Of a DNA stretch of 64,000 bases, positions 40,765 to 51,759 are shown in pieces (the stretch's first letter is position 1; every line of letters begins with the position of its first letter). Location: positions 10,001 to 74,000 of the forward strand of contig NZ_CM001557.1 in NCBI RefSeq assembly GCF_000273375.1, read 5' to 3'. The position numbers and the translations under genes were made by a program. Below the pieces are notes generated by a model. It was not told the origin of the DNA. It saw only the letters and a list, made by a program, of their open reading frames with translations, and did no database searches. The stretch comes from Bartonella birtlesii IBS 325 (GTDB lineage Bacteria; Pseudomonadota; Alphaproteobacteria; Rhizobiales; Rhizobiaceae).

Positions 40765-43419
40765 TTAAAAACGATAGCGCACCCCTCCAGAAAAACTTAT
40801 TCCAGAAAATCCACCCTTAGCAAGCTTATGCTGATAAGCCAGATCTGCATTAAGGGCAAATTTTTGAGTAAACTGAGCATTAAAACCAAAACCAGCTTCT
40901 AGAGAAGAGCCAAAAGCACCTAAATGGAAAACATCTTTAAAGCGCACAGATTTTTTTTCTCCAAAACTATGAGCAAGATGAAGTTTCCCATATAAAGAAA
41001 TATTACCCCTCTTTTCAGGCATAGAAAGGCTCTTACTCAAACGTCCACCAACACGTGCCACCCATTGATTAAGCCTGCCCATCTCAATATCAAAACCATC
41101 AATATCATGGGACTTATCAAACTGGAGATGTTGATAAATAACCTGAACTTGCGGATCAAATACAAAACCTTCATATCTCGTTGCAATTGTCTGACCACCA
41201 GTCAAAGAAACACTTAAAGGATTGCCTTTTAATGTAGCAGTTTTACCTCGTGCAAGGGTAGACACATCACCTTTAAACAAACCATAGGATAAAAGACCAT
41301 CCACGTAGAAGCCGGCATCACACTGTATACTACCATATGCTGTCGCCGTCCATTTATCAAATGTGCTTTCTTGGCTTTGTGTAACACCTAAAGGTTTTAG
41401 AGAAAGTTTTCCATAAGATCCCATAACCCCGAAGGATACGACACTATCAGCATTTTCAATTTTTTGCAATAAAAGTCCTGCCTCTACAGCCTGATAACCT
41501 AAATCGCCTTCGTAACCATACTCAAACACAGACAAATCTGAAGTGTAACGGTAACTTCCACCATATCCACGCAAAAAGGAAGCAGGATTTGCGCCAGTAC
41601 TTAATATCCCATTTGATATACCCCGTTGTATCTCCAACTGCTTATTTTGGTTGCTGATATCCATTAAACCAGTATGCAATATACTATTTGGCAAAAGCAA
41701 ATAATTTGAAACTTGCGGAACAACAGCCTTAACACCTTGCTTGGAATGGGAAGAAGGCCTAGAATCCTGAGTTTTTCTAGATGTCGTATCAGAATCAACA
41801 ATTCCATTTTCGAGGCGGAAATCCCAAAAATCTCCTTCACCCTCAACCAATCTTTGAGAAATATTTGCTTCTCCTAATTCAGAGCCTGGACCATAAGCGC
41901 GAAGCCTATACTGATAAGGCAAACCACCCAGTGCAATATAATCACCATCCAATTCAAAAGAATCCTTCTCTGCCTTTCCAGAAACCTGAATAACTGAGAT
42001 ACCTTTGGCATTTTCATAACGCCCCGTACCACCTCCTGGACTTCCAGCAACGCTTTGCACATGTACTACTGTTTTCCCTTCAACATCACCATAGATTAAA
42101 AGCCGATCCGTTTTTTGATCTTGAAGAGCACCACCCTTATTTAAATAAGTGTTTAAATAAAGGCGCGCATTGCCTTGCGCCTTATAAACCTCACCTGTTC
42201 CTCTCCCAACACGAAGCGTCTGATAACCATCAACTATGTTAGTTTCTGATTGTTCAAAAACAATAGAACTATTACTAAGATGTATCAATGAAATCGATGA
42301 AACACCTATAGCATCAGAATCTTGCAAACTTTTATTTTTTGGTCGTGACAAAATCCATTTTGAATCATCTCTTAACCGAAATTCAGCAGAAGAATCTGCA
42401 TCAATACGTGCCCCCCCCACAAGTGTAGAAGCATCAGCCGAAATTTTTACAAAAGAGCCATTCTCAGCCTTCAGTAACAAATCTCCAGAAAGTTGGGAAT
42501 TTCCGAAAAGTTTGATAAGACCACCGGATTTGTTACTATAAATAGCGGTACTATTTGGAACCATAAACTTAGTATCGTATAAATAAACATTCCCTCGCAC
42601 AGGCAAGTTCCCCTCCGGCACACCTCCGAATAATTCGCTTTCCCCCCAAAAACGATAAATTCTTTCTTTTGTAAAAGATTCTTTCTTACCTTCAAACTCT
42701 CCCTCCCCCGAAAAATGGAAACCATAAGATTCATGTCCCTTCACCACAACAGTGGAACCAAAAAAATCAATATAATGAAGTTCTCCCTGAAATGATACAG
42801 CATGAGTATCGATAACCTCAACGTTACCTTTCACAAAAAGAATAAAGCCACCATATTGTGACATCTGAAAAGCTGAATTTTTAGCATCATTGGCTATACT
42901 TTTTTCTTGGATGCCTTTTTCAGCAATCGAGACATTGTTTAACACAACGTGTCCCTCTTCTCCTGTATAAACTGCATCACCATTTATAAAATTAATCACT
43001 CCTTCCTTTATATCAACCCGTCCAAATTTATCTGCCATTATGCCATATTTCCAAAAGCTTTTTTTTGAACCATTGTTTATATTTGAAGCACTATTAATAG
43101 TTATATTCTCGCCAAAAATTTTTGTTCCGTTTTCAGATATGTTTATAGCCGCCTCTTCAGCATTGTGCTCATCAGTGAACTGATAAGTTTTACTAGAAAT
43201 ACGATGTCTTTTACCATCATTACACCGATAAAATGCGGTCATAACACATGAAGTTTTCTTCGGACTATTTTGTATCTCACCATCAACAGAAGAATGAGCT
43301 TGTGCCTCAGAACTAACAACAGCATCAACTTGATCTTTAGCATTAACACTTTGTACAAAAAAAAGAATAGCCGTAGTCAAAGCACATAAAGAAAGATGTT
43401 TTGTAAATATTGTAACCAT
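40765..43419 (-). CDS. Autotransporter, intact
   Basis: The 884-residue protein starts MVTIFTKHLSLCALTTAILFFVQSVNA (signal peptide). The N-terminal motif is CVMTAFYRCNDGKRHRISSKTYQF (Cys-x(7)-Cys-NDGK), followed by short beta-helix repeats, the KFMVPNSTAIYSN phrase, FWDFRLE at about 533, VKAVVPQVSNYLLLPN at about 562 and a barrel ending in GGVRYRF. I start at ATG 43419 because GGTGG precedes it by six bases; the frame extends to 43470 without a better start. Its barrel DNA around 41105-41270 is almost identical to that of the gene at 48164, suggesting gene conversion. It has its own terminator and upstream box. Confidence 0.93.
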   Translation of the reverse strand: MVTIFTKHLSLCALTTAILFFVQSVNAKDQVDAVVSSEAQAHSSVDGEIQNSPKKTSCVMTAFYRCNDGKRHRISSKTYQFTDEHNAEEAAINISENGTKIFGENITINSASNINNGSKKSFWKYGIMADKFGRVDIKEGVINFINGDAVYTGEEGHVVLNNVSIAEKGIQEKSIANDAKNSAFQMSQYGGFILFVKGNVEVIDTHAVSFQGELHYIDFFGSTVVVKGHESYGFHFSGEGEFEGKKESFTKERIYRFWGESELFGGVPEGNLPVRGNVYLYDTKFMVPNSTAIYSNKSGGLIKLFGNSQLSGDLLLKAENGSFVKISADASTLVGGARIDADSSAEFRLRDDSKWILSRPKNKSLQDSDAIGVSSISLIHLSNSSIVFEQSETNIVDGYQTLRVGRGTGEVYKAQGNARLYLNTYLNKGGALQDQKTDRLLIYGDVEGKTVVHVQSVAGSPGGGTGRYENAKGISVIQVSGKAEKDSFELDGDYIALGGLPYQYRLRAYGPGSELGEANISQRLVEGEGDFWDFRLENGIVDSDTTSRKTQDSRPSSHSKQGVKAVVPQVSNYLLLPNSILHTGLMDISNQNKQLEIQRGISNGILSTGANPASFLRGYGGSYRYTSDLSVFEYGYEGDLGYQAVEAGLLLQKIENADSVVSFGVMGSYGKLSLKPLGVTQSQESTFDKWTATAYGSIQCDAGFYVDGLLSYGLFKGDVSTLARGKTATLKGNPLSVSLTGGQTIATRYEGFVFDPQVQVIYQHLQFDKSHDIDGFDIEMGRLNQWVARVGGRLSKSLSMPEKRGNISLYGKLHLAHSFGEKKSVRFKDVFHLGAFGSSLEAGFGFNAQFTQKFALNADLAYQHKLAKGGFSGISFSGGVRYRF

Positions 43420-43532
43420 AATTCCACCATAATTTCTTTCCCCCATCAAATAAAAGACACACCCAACCACATTGCCTTAATCAAAAACAATGTTTAATAC
43501 GCTTCATCAGAATATTGCGTAGGTTATTAATA

Positions 43533-43553
43533 TGTTTTGTATTTTATGTAAAC
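43533..43553 (-). promoter_or_regulatory. Shared autotransporter upstream box (copy 3)
   Basis: Minus-strand GTTTACATAAAATACAAAAC, 114 bases before the start at 43419; TAATAA follows TTTACA at a 17-base spacing as a possible -10. Confidence 0.55.
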
Positions 43554-44384
43554 ACAGAATTAAAAATTTTCTAAAAATAAAAGACAATAAAAAAGTGCAC
43601 TATAAAAAGCTGTTGCACAAAAACAACTAATGCGTGCTTCCATTCTTACCAAAGAAAAATAATCAACCCTAAAAAATACGTAATTGAAATAAATAAGAGA
43701 ATTAATAAATAATTACGGTATTTATCATCAAAGAAGCAAAAATATTATGTATACTTATCTAAATTATCTCTGATAATAGGATTACAGCTTCATTTAGGAA
43801 AAGTAAAAGTCATAAAGGTAAAAAACCAATTTCCATCTTTACTGCTTCCTTTTTAATGCCTACTTTACAATCTTCAAAAACATTTAAACGCCCTATTCGC
43901 TCTATTCAAAGAGTAACAACGCATTTTCTCTTATTTTCCTTACTGCTTTTTCTGAAATAGAATTATATCCCTCACAAAAACAGCAAAGCATTGTGCCGTG
44001 CATTTGCGCACTTTTTTAAAGGATCTATCATTTTTCTCAATTTCATCTCGCAACATCACCGATCTATAATATAAAATGAATTAAACAATACCATTTTCAT
44101 ACTAAAAAATACAAACAGCATTACCATTTAATTTTCTAACTCAAAATGTTTACAAATACCTTGCTTTGCAACGGTTTTAAGAGATATCTTTAGCCTTTTA
44201 TAAAATGATTTTTATCCATATGTCCATTCCATTTATAATATACAAGCATTTGATTTTGTTGTATTTATTCAAAAAAGATTAAAAAGAGAAATGTGACAAT
44301 TTCAACGATTAATTATTGAACACAAAAACGCATTTAAAACACGAAAAATACCTATTCCTTAAAAAGGTAAGAGTTCAAAATGAT
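43554..44384. other. AT-rich spacer between autotransporters
   Basis: About 830 bases without a credible ORF. I see no autotransporter relic in it, unlike the spacer at 39654-40397. Confidence 0.4.
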
Positions 44385-44414
44385 AAAGTCACAAGCTATG
44401 CTTGTGACTTTTTA
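44385..44414 (-). terminator. Intrinsic terminator of the 44440 autotransporter
   Basis: AAAGTCACAAGC-TAT-GCTTGTGACTTT is a 12-bp perfect stem with a 3-base loop, followed by further T/A runs, 26 bases beyond the stop codon. Confidence 0.9.
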
Positions 44415-44439
44415 AAGGATTAGCTAAAAACTAATAAAA

Positions 44440-47400
44440 CTAGAAATTATAACGCAGTCCACCAGAAAAACTAGTACCAGAAAAACCAGCTTTCGTTAGC
44501 TTGTGCTGATAAACCAGATCACCATGAAGTACAAATTTCGGAGACAATTGAGCATTAAAACCTAATCCCGTCTCTAGTGCAGAACCAAAAGCGCCCAATT
44601 GAAAAGCATCTTTAAAATGCGCAAATTGTTTCCCTCCAAAACCATGTGCGACATGCACCTTTCCGTAAAAAGAAATGACACGCGCTTCTTCTCCTACAGT
44701 AAGCATCTTTGTTAAACGTCCACCAACACGTGTTACCCACTGATCAATATTTCCTATCTCAATATCAAAATCATCTATATCATGGGCCTTATTAAATTGG
44801 AGACGCTGGTAAACGACCTGAATTTGGGGATCCAAAATAAGACCTTCATCGCCTATCATAAACGGCTTACCAGAAGTCAATGAAGCGCTTAGAGAATTCC
44901 CTTTTAACGTTGCTGTCTTATCCCGCGCAAGAGTGAGAACATCACCTTTAAACAAACCATAAGATAAAAGGCCATCAACATAAAAACCCGCATCCCACTG
45001 CATACCACCATACGCCGTAACGACCCATTTATCAAAAGTACTTTTTCGACTCTGTTCAACGTTTAGAGGCTGTAAAGAAAGCCTTTCATAAGATCCTATC
45101 ACTCCAAAAGAACTAGAACCATATATATTTTCAATCTTTTGTAGCAAAACACCTGCATCAATGGCATTATAGTCAAGTTCACCTCCATACCCATATTCAA
45201 GCATAGAAAGATTTGACGTATAACGGTGATTACCACCATAACCACGCATAAAGAAAGCGGGGGTTTCACGCATTTCTAACATCCCACCGGAAACAACGCG
45301 TAATGACTCCAACCACTTGTTTTTATTATCAATATTAATCAAATCTGTATGGAACAAAGCATTTGGCAAAAGCAAATAAGTTGGAACTTGTGGAACAACA
45401 GCCTTAACACCCGGCTTAGGAAGAGGCTCTGGTTCTGGAGAAGGTGTGGGCCCCGGTAATGGATCAGGAGCCGGCTTTGGCTCAGGCTCAGGCTCAGGCT
45501 TAACATATCCATTTTCAAGACGAAAATCCCAAAAATCCCCTTCACCTTTAACTTGTCTTTGAGAAGCTTCCCCCTGCCCTAATTCAGAACTTGGACCATA
45601 AGCATAAAGTCGATACTGATAAGGTGCATTATCTAACGCGACATAACCACCGTCTAACTGAAAAGAATCCTTCTCTGCCTTACCAGAGACCTGAATAATT
45701 GAAATTCCTTGGTTATTTCCACCACTACCCGTAACTCCTCCTGGACTTCCTGAAACAGCACGCACATGAACCATAGTTTTTCCCTCAACATCACCATGAA
45801 TTAAAACACGATCTGTCTGTTGTTTATCAAGGGGCCCTCCCTCATTCAGATATGTATTAAAATAAATATGCGCACCATCTTGCGCCTTATAAGCAACACC
45901 AATGCCATTTCCAATGCTAAGTTTTTGATAACTGTAGCTCTGATCAGCTGCAGGCTTTAATTTTGTAAACTTAATAGAACTCTCATTCATAAGAGTAACG
46001 TGTGAAACAGATGAATCATTTATCAAACTCAATCCACTCTGTTCTCTCTCTCCTGATTTTCTTAAAATCCATTCAGAATTATCGCCCAAATAAAGTTTAG
46101 CAGTAGAAATGTCATCAATATGAGCTCCCCCCTCAAGGGTAGAATGCGTAGCCAAAACTGTTAAAGAAGCCCCCTTCTCAGCTTTTAAGAATAAATTCTT
46201 TGAACTCAACGTACTTTCTGTTAAACTAACAATACCTTTAATGATGTTAGTGCTTTGAATAGCATTATCTTCAACAGAAAATTTTGTCTTATTCAAATCA
46301 ACAAATTCCATTCTAGAGCGTTTTTTGTCTTCTTCTGATGAATCTTCTTCGTGAAGATTAGATTCTGTCAACGGCTTATTTCCTTTAAAATAGATACCGT
46401 AAGATCCATGACCATTTACATTAACAGAAGAAGATTTAATATTAACTTCAGTTACAGAAACTTTCGACTCGGAATCCTCATCCGATAAATCTTTAACTTT
46501 CTGAAAAGGAATAGAATTGGAGATATTGACTGCATTTTCTAATAATATGCCATGGATATCCGTAGCACTAATAGTAGTACCCTTTAAATTCACATCCCCC
46601 TCTAAGTCCGTATGTACAACTGCATGATTACCCGAATTTTTTTCTTTACCCTTCCCAGTAATTTTAACATTCTCGAGATTTATCTTTCCACCTAGCCTCG
46701 AAGAAATCCCATGGCTGTTCATAAAATCAATGGATCCACCAGACATCCAAATCTCTGAACGATCATAACTTAAAAGACTTGCATTCCCATTAGCAGTTTT
46801 AATATCTGTATCTTCTAAAAGAACAAACGAACTCTCTGCTGCATCAACACCCTCATGATTTTCTTCAATCTTCCCATTCTTTACCTCAATCACTCCATTA
46901 GTCGCACGAAGAGCTATAGTTGTACCTTTGACAGTCGGAGCTTCCAAAACGATCTTGCCATTCTCTGATGCATGCATACCAATTAGAAAATTTTCATCAG
47001 AAACATTACCACTAACCGTTACATCCTTACCCTTAACTTCTGTACCTATTCCCTTCACCGTTATAGCAGTAAAGCTAGTAGGTTCCCATTCGTTGGTAGA
47101 ATTATTGGTAGAATTATAAGATTTATTATCAATTTGACCGTTTCCGCAATCATTGCATATATAATATGTACCATCATATAGCGTCACCTGATTCTTAGCG
47201 GTATCATACTTATAAGTATAGCTACCATCCTTATCCCCACCTATCCCACTAAGAGGCTTAGAGTTATTCCCACTAAGAGGCTTAGAGTTATTATTCCCAC
47301 TAAGAGGGGAAATAGCAGAAGCGAGATTTATAGTTCCACTCGACCCAGGAGATATAACAGGAGAGCCATCTAGATAAGAAGGCACTATAGGAATAACTTT

Positions 47401-47511
47401 GATAGTATATTTCTCTGAATTTGCACCAACTGCTACTCCATTTTGTAATAAAGAAAAGACAGCTGTTGTGACAGTATATAAACACATACGATTTCTAAAT
47501 ATTTTAATCAT
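44440..47511 (-). CDS. Autotransporter with Pro-Glu linker, intact
   Basis: The 1023-residue protein has a signal peptide (residues 1-30), a short SGNNNSKPLSGNNSKPLSG repeat (about residues 70-90), the cysteine motif YYICNDCGNG, a long passenger with beta-helix-type strands (GMHASENGKIVLEAP, ATDIHGILLENA), FWDFRLE at about 660, a linker built of Pro-Glu/Pro-Lys dipeptides (about 668-697), VKAVVPQVPTYLLLPNALFH at about 700 and a barrel ending in GGLRYNF. It has its own upstream box (227 bases away) and strong terminator. Confidence 0.92.
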   Translation of the reverse strand: MIKIFRNRMCLYTVTTAVFSLLQNGVAVGANSEKYTIKVIPIVPSYLDGSPVISPGSSGTINLASAISPLSGNNNSKPLSGNNSKPLSGIGGDKDGSYTYKYDTAKNQVTLYDGTYYICNDCGNGQIDNKSYNSTNNSTNEWEPTSFTAITVKGIGTEVKGKDVTVSGNVSDENFLIGMHASENGKIVLEAPTVKGTTIALRATNGVIEVKNGKIEENHEGVDAAESSFVLLEDTDIKTANGNASLLSYDRSEIWMSGGSIDFMNSHGISSRLGGKINLENVKITGKGKEKNSGNHAVVHTDLEGDVNLKGTTISATDIHGILLENAVNISNSIPFQKVKDLSDEDSESKVSVTEVNIKSSSVNVNGHGSYGIYFKGNKPLTESNLHEEDSSEEDKKRSRMEFVDLNKTKFSVEDNAIQSTNIIKGIVSLTESTLSSKNLFLKAEKGASLTVLATHSTLEGGAHIDDISTAKLYLGDNSEWILRKSGEREQSGLSLINDSSVSHVTLMNESSIKFTKLKPAADQSYSYQKLSIGNGIGVAYKAQDGAHIYFNTYLNEGGPLDKQQTDRVLIHGDVEGKTMVHVRAVSGSPGGVTGSGGNNQGISIIQVSGKAEKDSFQLDGGYVALDNAPYQYRLYAYGPSSELGQGEASQRQVKGEGDFWDFRLENGYVKPEPEPEPKPAPDPLPGPTPSPEPEPLPKPGVKAVVPQVPTYLLLPNALFHTDLINIDNKNKWLESLRVVSGGMLEMRETPAFFMRGYGGNHRYTSNLSMLEYGYGGELDYNAIDAGVLLQKIENIYGSSSFGVIGSYERLSLQPLNVEQSRKSTFDKWVVTAYGGMQWDAGFYVDGLLSYGLFKGDVLTLARDKTATLKGNSLSASLTSGKPFMIGDEGLILDPQIQVVYQRLQFNKAHDIDDFDIEIGNIDQWVTRVGGRLTKMLTVGEEARVISFYGKVHVAHGFGGKQFAHFKDAFQLGAFGSALETGLGFNAQLSPKFVLHGDLVYQHKLTKAGFSGTSFSGGLRYNF

Positions 47512-48110
47512 AGTTCCCTCGAAACTTTCTTTCCCCTCTCATTGAAAACAAAAGCACTGATAAAAACATGCCGACGAGCACCTCAAAACACAAAAAGGTG
47601 TAACCAAAAGAACGGATCTACCGCTTATTTGAACTGTGTAATGAATTGCTCCAATAAGTTTGGCTGAAGGTCTACACGGAAGACAACAACTACCTATAAG
47701 AGAACAATCATTATACGCAATCTATACGTGTATAATGCATTCTGTATTTCGTGTAAAGAAAAAATAAAACTATAGAGTGTAATTAACAGGATAATCAATC
47801 TATCATTGTGAATTTTAGAAATTTGACAAAAATATGCATAAAAAGGGCTATGAAAACCAATAAAAATTCTAAAAGCGAAAAATTTAGAAAATACAAAGGG
47901 GCACAGCAGATAAATCAGATGTATATAGAAAAGCATACTGTACACTAATACTAAGCACGAAAACTATCAAAGAGTCTTAGAATGAGTGACCGTATCATAT
48001 CATGATACGCAAAATTTTAAGAAAGTTCGCTTCACCATAAAGATGCTCTCATATGTGAAACCAATTATGGCTTTTTCGTTCCTCTCAAAAGAAAACAACA
48101 CAAAAAGAAA
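47512..48110. other. Spacer between autotransporters (contains upstream box)
   Basis: Besides the upstream box at 47738-47758 I see nothing coding. The stretch is AT-rich with no relic. Confidence 0.4.
47738..47758 (-). promoter_or_regulatory. Shared autotransporter upstream box (copy 4)
   Basis: Minus-strand CTTTACACGAAATACAGAAT, with TATACA 17 bases after TTTACA as a possible -10; 227 bases before the start at 47511. Confidence 0.55.
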
Positions 48111-48135
48111 AAAGGCAGCACACAGTGCTGCCTTT
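48110..48135 (-). terminator. Intrinsic terminator of the two-passenger autotransporter
   Basis: GGCAGCA and TGCTGCC pair (48114-48132) and on the minus strand are followed by TTTTTTC. Confidence 0.9.
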
Positions 48136-48163
48136 GTCTAAAATGTCCGTACTATAAATTATC

Positions 48164-51100
48164 TTAAAACTGATAACGGACTCCTCCAGAAAAACTTGTT
48201 CCAGAAAAACCAGCCTTATTGAGTTTATGCTGATAGACAAGATCCCCATGAAGAGAAAACTGTGCAGACAATTTGGCATTAAAGCCTAAACCAGCCTCTA
48301 AAGAAGAACCAAAAGCACCTAACTGGAAAGCATCTTTGAAATACACAGCTTTTTTGCCTCCAAAACCATGGGCAAGATAAAGCTTACTATAAAATGTAAC
48401 AACATTCACTGCTTCAGAGTTCTTAGGAGTCTTACTCAAACGTCCACCAACACGTGCTACCCACTGATCAAGTTTTCCCATTTCAATATCAAAACCATCA
48501 ATATCATGGGCTTTATCAAACTGCAGATGTTGATAAATAACCTGAACTTGCGGATCAAATACAAAACCTTCATATCCTGTTGCAATTGTCTGGCCACCAG
48601 TCAAAGAAACACTTAAAGGATTGCCTTTTAATGTGGCTGTCTTACCTCGTGCAAGGGTAAGAACATCACCTTTAAACAAACCATAAGACACAAGACCATC
48701 TATATAGAATCCAGCATCATGCTGCATACTACCATATGCCGTAGCAGTCCATTTATCAAACGCACTTTCTTGACTTTGTTCAACATTCAAAGGCTGTAAC
48801 GAAAGTTTTCCATAAGATCCCATAACTCCAAAGGACACAGTATTATCAACATTTTCAATTGTTTGTAATAAAAGCCCTGCCTCTACACCATTATAATCAA
48901 GGTCACCTTTGTAACCATATTCAAGTGCAGACAAATCTGAAGTGTAACGGTAATTTCCACCATAGCCACGCAAATATAACGCAGGACTTTGGCGACCTTC
49001 TAACATTCCATTAAACCTAACTCGCAGTGTTTCCAACTGCTTGTTTTGATTGCTGATATCCATCAAACCAGCATGGAATATGCTATTAGGCAAGAGTAGA
49101 TAAGTTGGAACTTGTGGAACAACAGATCTGACAAATCTTTCAGAAAGAACAAATCCAACCATAGGAGTGGTAGGTTTAACATACTGATTTTCTAAACGAA
49201 AGTTCCAGAATTCTCCTCCATCCTTAACAAATTTTTGCTGAACATGCTCCTGTTTCGAAGTTTCTTTTGGGCTATAAGAACGAAGAGCATATTTGTAAGG
49301 TGAATTCAACAGTGCAACATAACCACCATTCAGCAAGAAAGAATCTTTTTCTGCCTTTCCATAAACCTGAATAACTGGAACACTATGAGGAATCCTTTTA
49401 TCACTCCTACCTTTTTCTCCTACATCACCGGAAACTCCTTGTACATGTATTTTTGTTTTTCCAGAAACATCACCATGAATTACAACCCTATCAGTTACTT
49501 GCTCTTCACTCCGATCACTAGGGTTTAAACGCGCATTGAGACGTATTGAAACGTTACCGTGAACCTCATAAACCTTGCCGCTCCCATTTCCAATACGGAG
49601 AGTCTGATACAGATTTCCAGATTCTGGAGCAACAAACTCAATAGCACTATCTACAAGACGTACAGAGGAAGCACAAGAATCTACACACTCTGAATCTGTA
49701 GTACCCCAATTCTTATGTTCACCTCTTTTTATAAACCACTCTGATCCATTAGTCAGATCTAAATTGACATAAGAATTTTTTTCAATACTTGAACCTCCTA
49801 CAATAACCGAGTCATTAACCGAAAGCGATATATTAGAATTATTCTCAGCTCTCAACAATAAGTCACCAGAAAGTTTTGTTTTATTTTCTAAGGAAACACC
49901 TCCACTAGAATGATTTCCATAAATAGCAACACTCTTTATAACTTCGAAATCAGTTTTTTTCAATGAAACCATACCCGTTGTTATATCTATAGGTGTTCTT
50001 TCTTGTAAAGATTTAGCACTTCGCTTAACAACATCGGCTTTCTCAGCAGAATGTCCTCTTTCAGTCGACTTGGCAACAACCTTCACTGGAACCTTATTTT
50101 TATTCTGTTGACCAACCTCTTGTTGCTCTCTCCCATCAAAATATATACCATAGGATTTATCACCTTCCACCCTAACAGTTGAAGATTCAATTTTAGCATA
50201 ATTCATAGAAGGTTTAGCATAATTCATAGCAGGAAGAATATCAGAAGATCTCTTTTTCCTAGAAGAACCGGTTTCAACAACATTACTCGTTCCTTTAACC
50301 CACAAAGCATTGGCATCAGTGACAACATTACCATTTGCAAACTCAACAGAAGCATTATCACTCACCAAAATAGCAGCACGTCCAAACCTATCTATAGAAT
50401 TCGACTCTCCTGTACCTTTTTTAGCCGTAATGACAACCTTATCTAATTTAATATGCGCCCCTGTTTCTGCCCGAACTGCTATCCCATTTTTCAGAGAAAT
50501 TGTCCCAGAATCCATAGTTATCTCACCGCCTTTACTCGCTAAGCCAGCGGCAACCCCTCCCCCTACCATATTAATTTTCGTATTACTTAAATTAACAGAT
50601 GCTCCAGTGCCAGCCAAAGCTCCCACATAACGAGCATTGACCATTCCTTCAATCATTTTCACCTCCCCACCTTTTTGCGCTTCCAACCCAATCACAGAAG
50701 ATGTAATGTTTGATTTCTTATCTAGAATAACTTTCGCACCTTCTTCTGCAAGCACAGCACTCGCAAACTGAGATCCAGTAAAATCAACATCATTTTCATT
50801 ACCAGAAGAACCTGCTCCGCTAATTGTAGCACCTTCTAGGTTAATGACCGTATCCTGACTTTTTGCATACATAGAATGCTGAGCTTGATTACTCGCTGTC
50901 AGTGTAACTCCTTTAACCGTATATGATTTACCATTATCGCATGAATAAGAAACTAGCGATTTCTTATCACCATTTCCATTCGAAATACTACAATTAGAAC
51001 CATCTTTTTTACCTGTACTAAGCCCCTCAGAAGTCAAAGGCTTTGTAGGCTTTGTAGAGGCAGTAGACTTCAATGAAACTATAGCTACAGGTTCATTCGG

Positions 51101-51682
51101 TACTGTAAAAGTAACATTCTGAGGTAATTGAGAATTTCCAGAACCAGGCAAAAGACGTCCTACTGCTGAAGATTCTTTCTGTTTAGACACCGTGGATTCT
51201 ACATTTTTAGAACCTTCATTAGATTTAGAACCTTCATTAGATTTAGAACCTTCATTAGATGAAGTAGGTGTAACAGTTACGATAGACGGACCAGATGGAA
51301 TTCCAGTAGATGGAATTGTTACAATATCAATTTCATTAGAATCACTATCAGATATTATTGTATTACCCTCTTCATCTACTACATCATATCCTTGCCTATC
51401 CAATACTGCTCCAGTACCTGTTACGGTAAGAGATTCTGTAGTTTCAGAATTTTCACTATCCTCTTCAGGGGATTCAAAAGAAGGAACTAATGTTACAGAA
51501 GGCTCACTTTCTTCGGTTTCTTCGGTTTCTTCAGTTTCTTCAGACACTGGAATGGTAAGCGCACGAGCTTTAGACACATATAAAAAATGTCCGTTATCCT
51601 CATAGGGTATATTTTGGCTTTCTAAACGAAAATCCCAAACATCTCCACTATTCCTCACCAATGTCTTATCAAAATAATTCAT
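48164..51682 (-). CDS. Second passenger and barrel of a frameshifted giant autotransporter
   Basis: The 1172-residue frame has no signal peptide. It starts inside the C-terminal part of a first passenger (GDVWDFRLE), continues with an acidic Glu/Thr linker (repeats of EET and of SNEGSK), a second complete passenger with its own C-x(n)-C-DNGK motif (CSISNG ... SCDNGKSYTVKG), FWNFRLE at about 827, VVPQVPTYLLLPNSIFH at about 854 and a barrel ending in GGVRYQF. The frame is open upstream to about 51835, where it meets the end of the preceding ORF at an A7 tract (T7 at 51833-51839, plus strand). Restoring one base gives a single protein of about 1965 residues. Confidence 0.85.
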   Translation of the reverse strand: MNYFDKTLVRNSGDVWDFRLESQNIPYEDNGHFLYVSKARALTIPVSEETEETEETEESEPSVTLVPSFESPEEDSENSETTESLTVTGTGAVLDRQGYDVVDEEGNTIISDSDSNEIDIVTIPSTGIPSGPSIVTVTPTSSNEGSKSNEGSKSNEGSKNVESTVSKQKESSAVGRLLPGSGNSQLPQNVTFTVPNEPVAIVSLKSTASTKPTKPLTSEGLSTGKKDGSNCSISNGNGDKKSLVSYSCDNGKSYTVKGVTLTASNQAQHSMYAKSQDTVINLEGATISGAGSSGNENDVDFTGSQFASAVLAEEGAKVILDKKSNITSSVIGLEAQKGGEVKMIEGMVNARYVGALAGTGASVNLSNTKINMVGGGVAAGLASKGGEITMDSGTISLKNGIAVRAETGAHIKLDKVVITAKKGTGESNSIDRFGRAAILVSDNASVEFANGNVVTDANALWVKGTSNVVETGSSRKKRSSDILPAMNYAKPSMNYAKIESSTVRVEGDKSYGIYFDGREQQEVGQQNKNKVPVKVVAKSTERGHSAEKADVVKRSAKSLQERTPIDITTGMVSLKKTDFEVIKSVAIYGNHSSGGVSLENKTKLSGDLLLRAENNSNISLSVNDSVIVGGSSIEKNSYVNLDLTNGSEWFIKRGEHKNWGTTDSECVDSCASSVRLVDSAIEFVAPESGNLYQTLRIGNGSGKVYEVHGNVSIRLNARLNPSDRSEEQVTDRVVIHGDVSGKTKIHVQGVSGDVGEKGRSDKRIPHSVPVIQVYGKAEKDSFLLNGGYVALLNSPYKYALRSYSPKETSKQEHVQQKFVKDGGEFWNFRLENQYVKPTTPMVGFVLSERFVRSVVPQVPTYLLLPNSIFHAGLMDISNQNKQLETLRVRFNGMLEGRQSPALYLRGYGGNYRYTSDLSALEYGYKGDLDYNGVEAGLLLQTIENVDNTVSFGVMGSYGKLSLQPLNVEQSQESAFDKWTATAYGSMQHDAGFYIDGLVSYGLFKGDVLTLARGKTATLKGNPLSVSLTGGQTIATGYEGFVFDPQVQVIYQHLQFDKAHDIDGFDIEMGKLDQWVARVGGRLSKTPKNSEAVNVVTFYSKLYLAHGFGGKKAVYFKDAFQLGAFGSSLEAGLGFNAKLSAQFSLHGDLVYQHKLNKAGFSGTSFSGGVRYQF

Positions 51683-51759
51683 TTTTGCAGGGATAGACGG
51701 ACCATAACCACGAAGAACATACTTATAAGGCGTCCCTTCTCGTGTAATATAACCACCTT

